From Novosphingobium sp. SG707 (lineage in GTDB: Bacteria; Pseudomonadota; Alphaproteobacteria; Sphingomonadales; Sphingomonadaceae): a stretch of DNA of 64,000 bases. Within the stretch, counting starts at the first letter, position 1; every line of letters begins with the position of its first letter. Positions 59,598 to 64,000 of the stretch are shown one piece after another. The notes beneath the pieces were generated by a model. That model made no database searches and was not told the DNA's origin. It worked only from the letters and a program-made list of their open reading frames with translations. The translations under genes and the position numbers were made by a program. The stretch is taken from positions 124,001 through 188,000 of the forward strand of contig NZ_JAAZQL010000007.1 in NCBI RefSeq assembly GCF_012275515.1. Direction: 5' to 3'.

Positions 59598-60263
59598 GTG
59601 ACGCAAGACAGCACGGCTCAATCGGAAAACACGGGTCTTTCCAAGCGCCAGTTGACCGCGCTGCGCACGCGCGAGGACATTCTCGAAGTTGCGGGCCATG
59701 AATTTTCCGAAAAAGGGCTGGCGGGCGCGCGGATCGACGAGATCGCGGAAAAGACGCAGACCTCCAAGCGGATGATCTATTATCATTTCGGCAGCAAGGA
59801 CGGGCTGTATCAGGCGGTTTTGCAGCGCGCCTATGAAACGATCCGTAATCAGGAACAGGCGGCGCGGTTTGAGGATCTCTCGCCCGAACAGGCTTTGCGC
59901 GCGATCATCGGGCACAATTTCGACTATCACTTCGAACATCCCGATTTCGTGCGTTTGGTCATGAACGAAAACGTCCACAAGGGCGAACATATCGCCCAGA
60001 TCCCCGGCATGCGCGAACGCAACCGCACGGTGATCGCCGCGCTCGGCGCGATTTTGAAAAAGGGCGTAGATCAGGGCGTGTTTCGCGATGGGATCGATCC
60101 GGTCGATCTGCATATGACGATTTCGGCGCTGTCTTTCTACAACGTATCCAACCGGTACACTTTCCGCCAAAACTTCGGCGTCGACTTTGCTGAATCGGCG
60201 CAAAAAGCGCGGCGCCGGGTGCAGATCATCGATTGCGTCCTGCGCTGGGTGAAGGCCGGATAA
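59598..60263 (+). CDS. TetR-family transcription regulator
   Basis: 221 residues. The N-terminal helix-turn-helix spans about 25-70 (TREDILEVAGHEFSEKGLAGARIDEIAEKTQTSKRMIYYHFGSKDGLY, quoted in parts: DEIAEKTQTSKRMIYYHFGS). A C-terminal ligand domain follows, rich in Phe/His (HNFDYHFEHPDFVRLVMNEN). The start is GTG at 59598 with AGG nearby. It is divergent from the CPA2 antiporter and 103 bp upstream of an alpha/beta hydrolase gene on the same strand. Similar regulators sit beside aromatic or terpenoid catabolic genes; the ligand is unknown. Confidence 0.88.
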   Translation: MTQDSTAQSENTGLSKRQLTALRTREDILEVAGHEFSEKGLAGARIDEIAEKTQTSKRMIYYHFGSKDGLYQAVLQRAYETIRNQEQAARFEDLSPEQALRAIIGHNFDYHFEHPDFVRLVMNENVHKGEHIAQIPGMRERNRTVIAALGAILKKGVDQGVFRDGIDPVDLHMTISALSFYNVSNRYTFRQNFGVDFAESAQKARRRVQIIDCVLRWVKAG

Positions 60264-60323
60264 GCAGGGTTTTCCACGCCTGATACAATTTGCGCCACGC
60301 GCCCCGTTGCGCCCTTGCGACTG

Positions 60324-60345
60324 ATGTGTACTATCTGGTTCACAT
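60324..60345. promoter_or_regulatory. Near-palindrome before the alpha/beta hydrolase operon
   Basis: ATGTGTAC (60324-60331) and GTTCACAT (60338-60345) form 8-bp arms with one mismatch around TATCTG. At 21 bp before the start codon it is placed to block transcription, and the upstream TetR protein is the nearest candidate regulator. Confidence 0.4.
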
Positions 60346-60366
60346 AACACAGTCTGAGAGGGCCTC

Positions 60367-61377
60367 ATGAGCAAATATCTTCTTACCCTGGCGCTGGCCA
60401 TGGCGCTGCCCGGTGCGGTGCATGCCGGGGCTGCCAAGCCCACGCCGCGCGTCTTCCCCGTGGCGGCCCAGCCGGTGCTGGAGGATCACTATCCGGTGCA
60501 TGTCACCCAGTGGCCGGGCGGCGTGACCAGCCTTGCCGATGTCACCTATTCCACCATCCCCGGCTATCGCCCGATGATCGTCGATATCTATATGCCGCCC
60601 AAGAGCGTCGGGCCCAAGCCGCTGGTGCTGTATATCCATGGCGGCGGCTGGGTGGCTGGGCATACGCGCCATTCCGGGGCGCTGGCCGATTTTCCCGCCG
60701 CGCTGGCGCGTCTGGCGGGCGAAGGCTTTGTGGTGGCCAGCCTCGAATATCGCCTCGCCGCCGAAGCGCCCTTCCCCGCGCAGGTGCAGGACGCCCGCGC
60801 GGCGCTGCGCTTCCTGAAAGGCAATGCGACCCGTTTTGGCATCGACCCCACCCGCACCGGCATCTGGGGCGGATCGGCGGGCGGCCACCTCTCGGCGCTG
60901 ACGGCGCTGAGCTGCGGCGATACCTCGCTTGACGCCCCCGGCACCAAAGCCGCGCCGGGCAGCGAATGCGTGCAGGCCGCCGCGATCTGGTACGGCGTGT
61001 TCGATTTCGCCGCCCTTTCCGCTGGCCGCCCCGGCGGACAGGATGGCGCGGCGGGCAAACTGCTGGGCTGCGATGGCCCCTGCACGGCGGAAAAATTCGC
61101 CGCCGCCAGCCCCAACACCTATATCGACGCCAAAGACCCGCCCTTCCTGCTGATCCACGGCGTCGAGGACATGACCGTCCCCGTCGCCCAATCGCATCTG
61201 GCCGAGGAGAAGCTGAAAGCTGCGGGCGTGCCGGTGGAAAGCATCTATATCGATGGCGTCGACCACAGCTTCATCGGCAAGACCCCCGAGCAGACTCGCG
61301 AGGCAACCCTGCGCGCGATGAACGCCACCTTCGACTTCCTCCACGCCCGCCTCGACAAGAAGAGTCCGGCGAAATGA
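60367..61377 (+). CDS. Secreted alpha/beta-hydrolase (esterase/lipase, HSL-like)
   Basis: 336 residues with a signal peptide (MSKYLLTLALAMALPGAVHA). The oxyanion motif HGGGW (91-95), nucleophile Ser170 in GGSAGG, an Asp in LLIHGVEDMTVP and His in VDHSFIG make a full catalytic set of the BD-FAE/hormone-sensitive-lipase type. It should hydrolyse an ester in the periplasm. The next gene, a cytochrome c, overlaps its stop by ATGA, so ester cleavage and an oxidation step may be linked, for example with the PQQ dehydrogenase encoded nearby. Confidence 0.88.
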   Translation: MSKYLLTLALAMALPGAVHAGAAKPTPRVFPVAAQPVLEDHYPVHVTQWPGGVTSLADVTYSTIPGYRPMIVDIYMPPKSVGPKPLVLYIHGGGWVAGHTRHSGALADFPAALARLAGEGFVVASLEYRLAAEAPFPAQVQDARAALRFLKGNATRFGIDPTRTGIWGGSAGGHLSALTALSCGDTSLDAPGTKAAPGSECVQAAAIWYGVFDFAALSAGRPGGQDGAAGKLLGCDGPCTAEKFAAASPNTYIDAKDPPFLLIHGVEDMTVPVAQSHLAEEKLKAAGVPVESIYIDGVDHSFIGKTPEQTREATLRAMNATFDFLHARLDKKSPAK

Positions 61378-61658
61378 AGCCTGTATGGATCGCGCTGCCG
61401 ATTATGGCCGCGCTGCTGGCAGGCGGGCTGAGGGCGCAGGATACCGCGCCCTCCTTCCCCGCAGGCGAAGGTCAGGCCACCGTGCAGACCGCCTGCGCCG
61501 CATGCCACCCACCCGCCATCGTCGCCGGCAAACGCTATGATGCCGACAAATGGGCGGAAGTGGTCGATCAGATGATCGGTAAGGGCGCCAAGGTGTCGGA
61601 CGCCGATTATGATGTGATCGTGGCCTATCTGGCGCGGAATTATGGGGTGGGGAAGTAA
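61374..61658 (+). CDS. Small periplasmic c-type cytochrome
   Basis: 94 residues: a signal peptide of about 21 residues, then one haem site CAACH (41-45) and a likely Met ligand in VVDQMIGKGAKVSD. Mature size (about 73) is that of a minimal class I cytochrome c, as found fused to or next to PQQ dehydrogenases and sulphite/sorbitol dehydrogenases. It overlaps the hydrolase stop (ATGA). It could accept electrons from the PQQ dehydrogenase encoded convergently at 62804 onward, which is inference from proximity. An efficient terminator follows after about 100 bp. Confidence 0.87.
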   Translation: MKPVWIALPIMAALLAGGLRAQDTAPSFPAGEGQATVQTACAACHPPAIVAGKRYDADKWAEVVDQMIGKGAKVSDADYDVIVAYLARNYGVGK

Positions 61659-61667
61659 GGGTTAAAT

Positions 61668-61687
61668 GCGAGGGTCTAGACCCTCGC
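61668..61687. repeat. Perfect 20-bp palindrome after the cytochrome gene
   Basis: GCGAGGGTCTAGACCCTCGC is self-complementary over all 20 bases. It lies 10 bp after the cytochrome stop and before the main terminator; it may act as an additional transcript-end hairpin. Confidence 0.6.
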
Positions 61688-61754
61688 GCTCCCATGACTG
61701 TCTATGTTGCGCCACGGGTGCGACCTCAAGTGTCGGAAGCACTCTCGCATTTTG

Positions 61755-61793
61755 AAAGCCTGCGGCGCCGTCAAACAGCGCCGCAGGCTTTTA
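61755..61793. terminator. Bidirectional intrinsic terminator
   Basis: AAAGCCTGCGGCGC (61755-61768) pairs with GCGCCGCAGGCTTT (61778-61791), a 14-bp stem with a 9-nt loop and T/A flanks on both sides. It separates the convergent cytochrome and ThuA operons. Confidence 0.85.
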
Positions 61794-61895
61794 TTCATGG
61801 CACATGAGCGCACCGCCGGGAACCCAACGCCACCCCACTAACGGGATTGCAAAGGGCCCCCGCCCTTTGCCCGCCGGAGGCATAAATCCCCCCGC

Positions 61896-62807
61896 TCACT
61901 TCATCCCATGCGGCACCGGCTTCTCCTCCCCATTCACCGCCCACTTCACCGCCTCCAACACCATCGTGCGGATGCGCGGATCGTCCCAACTGGCGTCCGT
62001 ATGCCCGAGGCCGGAATAGAACACGCGGCCCTGCCCATAGGATTTGATCCACGCCACGGGGAAATCGCCATCTTTGCGGTGAACCATGGGCGCGGCCATG
62101 TTGACGCTGGACGTGTCGATGCGGGCCAGCACATCCACCTTGTCGCGCGAATAGGGGTTGGGCAGCATCTGGTAATGCTCGTCCTTCAGCACCATGCCGG
62201 TTTTCAACGCCTTCATCGCGGGAAATCCGGGCCGCTCAACGATGATCTTGGCGTCGGCAATCATCCATGGGTGATTGTCAAAAACCCCGCCCAGCATCTC
62301 GCCATATTCGGGCCAGTTGGTGGCCGTCGCCGTGGCGGTGTGGATGCCGATAAAGCCCTTTCCGTCCTTGGCCACGTAATCGAGCAGGTCCTGCTTCTGC
62401 TGGGGCGAGAGGGTGGTGTCGCCGTTGGTGTAGAACAGCACGGCGTCGAAATAGTCGAGGTTCTTGCCCCTCGCCTGTTTCGGCCCGCCCTTGGCATAGT
62501 CGAACTTGCCCCAGGTCTCGCCCTTGGTGATCCAGTCCATGTCGGTGCGGATGAAGGTGACATAGGCCCCGCTCTCGCGCCCGATCTGTTCGATGACCGA
62601 GACGGCATGGCTGACGGCCATATGCGCGCTCTGGTTGCCGGTCGAAAGATCGGCAATCACCAGCAGGCGCTTCTTGCCCGCATAGACATCCTGATAGCCG
62701 GGCGGCGGCGTGCGCGGCGGGCCATTGGGCGCGGCAGGCGGCGGAGTTTGGCCGGAAAGCATCAGCGCCAAACCGGCGCAGGCAGCAATACGAAGCGCGA
62801 TTTTCAT
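61896..62807 (-). CDS. ThuA-domain (trehalose-utilisation-like) secreted protein
   Basis: 303 residues from the ATG at 62805-62807, which overlaps the upstream PQQ dehydrogenase stop in ATGA. A signal peptide (MKIALRIAACAGLALMLSGQ) is followed by a Pro-rich linker and a ThuA-like class I glutaminase-amidotransferase-fold domain (KRLLVIADLSTGNQSAHMAVSH; DAVLFYTNGDTTLSPQQKQ; KGFIGIHTATATATNW; SYGQGRVFYSGLGHTDASWDD). ThuA proteins occur in sugar and glycoside oxidation loci, with roles partly unknown. Being coupled to a PQQ dehydrogenase supports periplasmic sugar or alcohol handling. Confidence 0.87.
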   Translation of the reverse strand: MKIALRIAACAGLALMLSGQTPPPAAPNGPPRTPPPGYQDVYAGKKRLLVIADLSTGNQSAHMAVSHAVSVIEQIGRESGAYVTFIRTDMDWITKGETWGKFDYAKGGPKQARGKNLDYFDAVLFYTNGDTTLSPQQKQDLLDYVAKDGKGFIGIHTATATATNWPEYGEMLGGVFDNHPWMIADAKIIVERPGFPAMKALKTGMVLKDEHYQMLPNPYSRDKVDVLARIDTSSVNMAAPMVHRKDGDFPVAWIKSYGQGRVFYSGLGHTDASWDDPRIRTMVLEAVKWAVNGEEKPVPHGMK

Positions 62808-64000
62808 TGTCCGGCATCCTTGGATTTCAGCGCAAAGGCAGTGATCGTGTCCGATGTCAGCGGGCTGTCGAGGAAGGTGCCCCCCGTGGCCGCGATGGCC
62901 ACATATTGCCGCCCGTCCCGCCCCGCATAGGTCATGGGCGTGGCATGGGCGGCGGCGTCCAGCTTCACCTCCCACACCATCTTGCCCGTCGCCGTGGCAA
63001 AGGCGCGGAAGCGGTTGTCATCGGTGGCGCCCACAAAGGTCAGCCCGCCCGCCGTGGTGATCGCCCCGCCCATATTGGGCCGCCCGGTCAGTTTCTTGCC
63101 CTCGGGCGCCTCGTCCGAAACGCCCAGAGGCACCTGCCAGCGGACCTTGCCCGTGGTCATGTCCACGCCCCACAGGCGCCCCCACGGCCCCTTCTGACAC
63201 AGCAGGCGGGAATTGTCGGGACGAAACCGACCCGAAGGCTGGCCCCGCTCAAACGGCAGAGGCCCCTTGGACGGCACCAGTTTCGTCACCTGCCCCAGAT
63301 CATGCGTGTTGACCACCAGCAGGCGCTGCGCCGGATCATAGGTCGCCCCGCCCCAATTGCCCCCGCCCAGCAGACCGGGGAAGCTGATCGTCACCTTGTC
63401 CAGATGGACCGGTGTATAGATCGGCCCCTCGACCATCTGATTGTCGGCAATCCATTTGGCACATGTATCGTGCAATTCCGGCGTCAGGTCGGTGATGTCA
63501 TTCTTGATCGAAAAGCTGGTGCGCCCCAGCGCCGGGGTAACCAGCGGGAATGGCTGAGTGGGCGATGGTTTTTCGCCCGGCACATCGCTGCCCGGAACCT
63601 TGCGCTCGGCGATGGGAAAGATCGGCTTGCCCGTCTCGCGGTTCAGCACGAAAAGCAGCGCGGATTTCGAGATCACCGCCACGGCGGGCACCGTTTTGCC
63701 TTTGACCGTAGCGTCGAACAGCAGGGGTGCGGCTTCTAAGTCACCATCCCAGATGTCATGATGAACCACCTGAAAATGCCAGAGATATTTGCCCGTTTTG
63801 GCGTCCGCCGCCACCAAGGATGTGCCGAACAGATTGTCCCCGGCCCGGTCGCCGCCATAGCGGTCGAAGGTGGGCGCGCCAAAGGGCATGTACACAATGC
63901 CGCGCTTCTCATCGAGGCTGAGGAAGCCCCATGCATTGACCCCGCTGCGCCCTTCCGCGCTGCCCGGCGCCCATGTGTCATAACCCTTCTCGCCCTTGCG
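62804..64000 (-). CDS. PQQ-dependent dehydrogenase (partial, N-terminus off window)
   Basis: The visible 398 residues are the C-terminal part; the reading frame is open to base 64000, so the start lies beyond the window. Sequence such as SGVNAWGFLSLDEKRGIVYMPF, HFQVVHHDIWDGDLEAAPLLFD, LLGGGNWGGATYDPAQRLLVV and GRPNMGGAITTAGGLTFVGATDD matches the eight-bladed propeller of quinoprotein glucose-dehydrogenase-like enzymes that oxidise sugars or alcohols in the periplasm. It is coupled by ATGA to a ThuA gene. The small cytochrome c encoded convergently is a possible electron acceptor. Confidence 0.88.
   Translation of the reverse strand, partial: RKGEKGYDTWAPGSAEGRSGVNAWGFLSLDEKRGIVYMPFGAPTFDRYGGDRAGDNLFGTSLVAADAKTGKYLWHFQVVHHDIWDGDLEAAPLLFDATVKGKTVPAVAVISKSALLFVLNRETGKPIFPIAERKVPGSDVPGEKPSPTQPFPLVTPALGRTSFSIKNDITDLTPELHDTCAKWIADNQMVEGPIYTPVHLDKVTISFPGLLGGGNWGGATYDPAQRLLVVNTHDLGQVTKLVPSKGPLPFERGQPSGRFRPDNSRLLCQKGPWGRLWGVDMTTGKVRWQVPLGVSDEAPEGKKLTGRPNMGGAITTAGGLTFVGATDDNRFRAFATATGKMVWEVKLDAAAHATPMTYAGRDGRQYVAIAATGGTFLDSPLTSDTITAFALKSKDAGQ

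Noticed and set aside
1..64000. CRISPR arrays, tRNA or rRNA genes, insertion sequences, prophage
   Set aside because: No regularly spaced repeats, cloverleaf-like TTCGANTC arms, transposase or integrase frames, or terminal inverted repeats with target duplications were seen.

Overview
The window is high-GC, densely coded chromosomal DNA from an alphaproteobacterium, most likely a sphingomonad (Sphingomonadales, Novosphingobium- or Sphingobium-like). This rests on a SciP/DUF1153 protein, an HWE histidine kinase, DUF938, large TonB-dependent receptors, AAHS aromatic-acid transporters, Rieske, P450 and IorAB-type oxidoreductases, and a tryptophan halogenase beside a TonB receptor. I identify 55 protein genes, two of them cut by the window ends. 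I see no rRNA, tRNA, CRISPR array, insertion sequence or phage gene.

Layout. 1-7.4 kb: a minus-strand catabolic operon (TonB receptor, FAD oxidoreductase, AAHS transporter, IlvD/Edd dehydratase) behind a strong operator-like inverted repeat. 7.7-15.3 kb: sensing and stress genes, namely a SciP-like protein, a BLUF photoreceptor next to a LuxR-type regulator whose receiver lacks its phosphorylation residues, an MscS channel, a ferritin-like DUF892 protein, a PAS-HWE kinase, a HemK-like methyltransferase and a haem-oxygenase-fold diiron enzyme. 15.3-19.8 kb: a cyanophycin operon (synthetase, isoaspartyl peptidase, cyanophycinase). 19.9-23.5 kb: a Crp/Fnr regulator divergent from a second BLUF protein, then Ohr, and an SDR/LysR divergent pair with a clear operator. 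23.5-29.6 kb: secreted proteins, a subtilase divergent from an ECF sigma/anti-sigma pair, and an OpgD-like glucan protein.

29.6-33.8 kb: a fosmidomycin-resistance-type exporter with an AraC regulator, then a nitric-oxide defence unit (flavohaemoglobin, group III truncated haemoglobin, NsrR) with NsrR-like half-sites. 33.8-36.3 kb: a Rieske oxygenase with its own promoter and a long, folded 5' leader, facing an AAHS transporter. 36.6-40.7 kb: CopC-CopD and a Tat-exported molybdenum hydroxylase (IorAB type).

40.8-54.2 kb: a sugar locus that reads as a raffinose/sucrose utilisation system: TonB receptor, GPH symporter, GH36 alpha-galactosidase, GH68 fructosyl enzyme, ROK fructokinase, aldose 1-epimerase and a LacI repressor. 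It also carries a flavin-dependent tryptophan halogenase translationally coupled to a TPR/2-oxoglutarate oxygenase. Near-identical LacI-type sites (GCAA-NCGN-TTGC) lie before the receptor, the transporter, the GH68 gene and the repressor, so the locus can be read as one regulon. 54.3-64 kb: a CoA-transferase, DUF938, a P450 with an unusual I-helix, a CPA2 antiporter, a TetR regulator, an alpha/beta hydrolase with a small cytochrome c, and a ThuA protein with a PQQ dehydrogenase cut by the window end.

The points most worth a second look are the halogenase/2OG-oxygenase pair embedded in the sugar regulon, the structured leader of the Rieske gene, the BLUF plus pseudo-receiver pair, and the complete cyanophycin operon.
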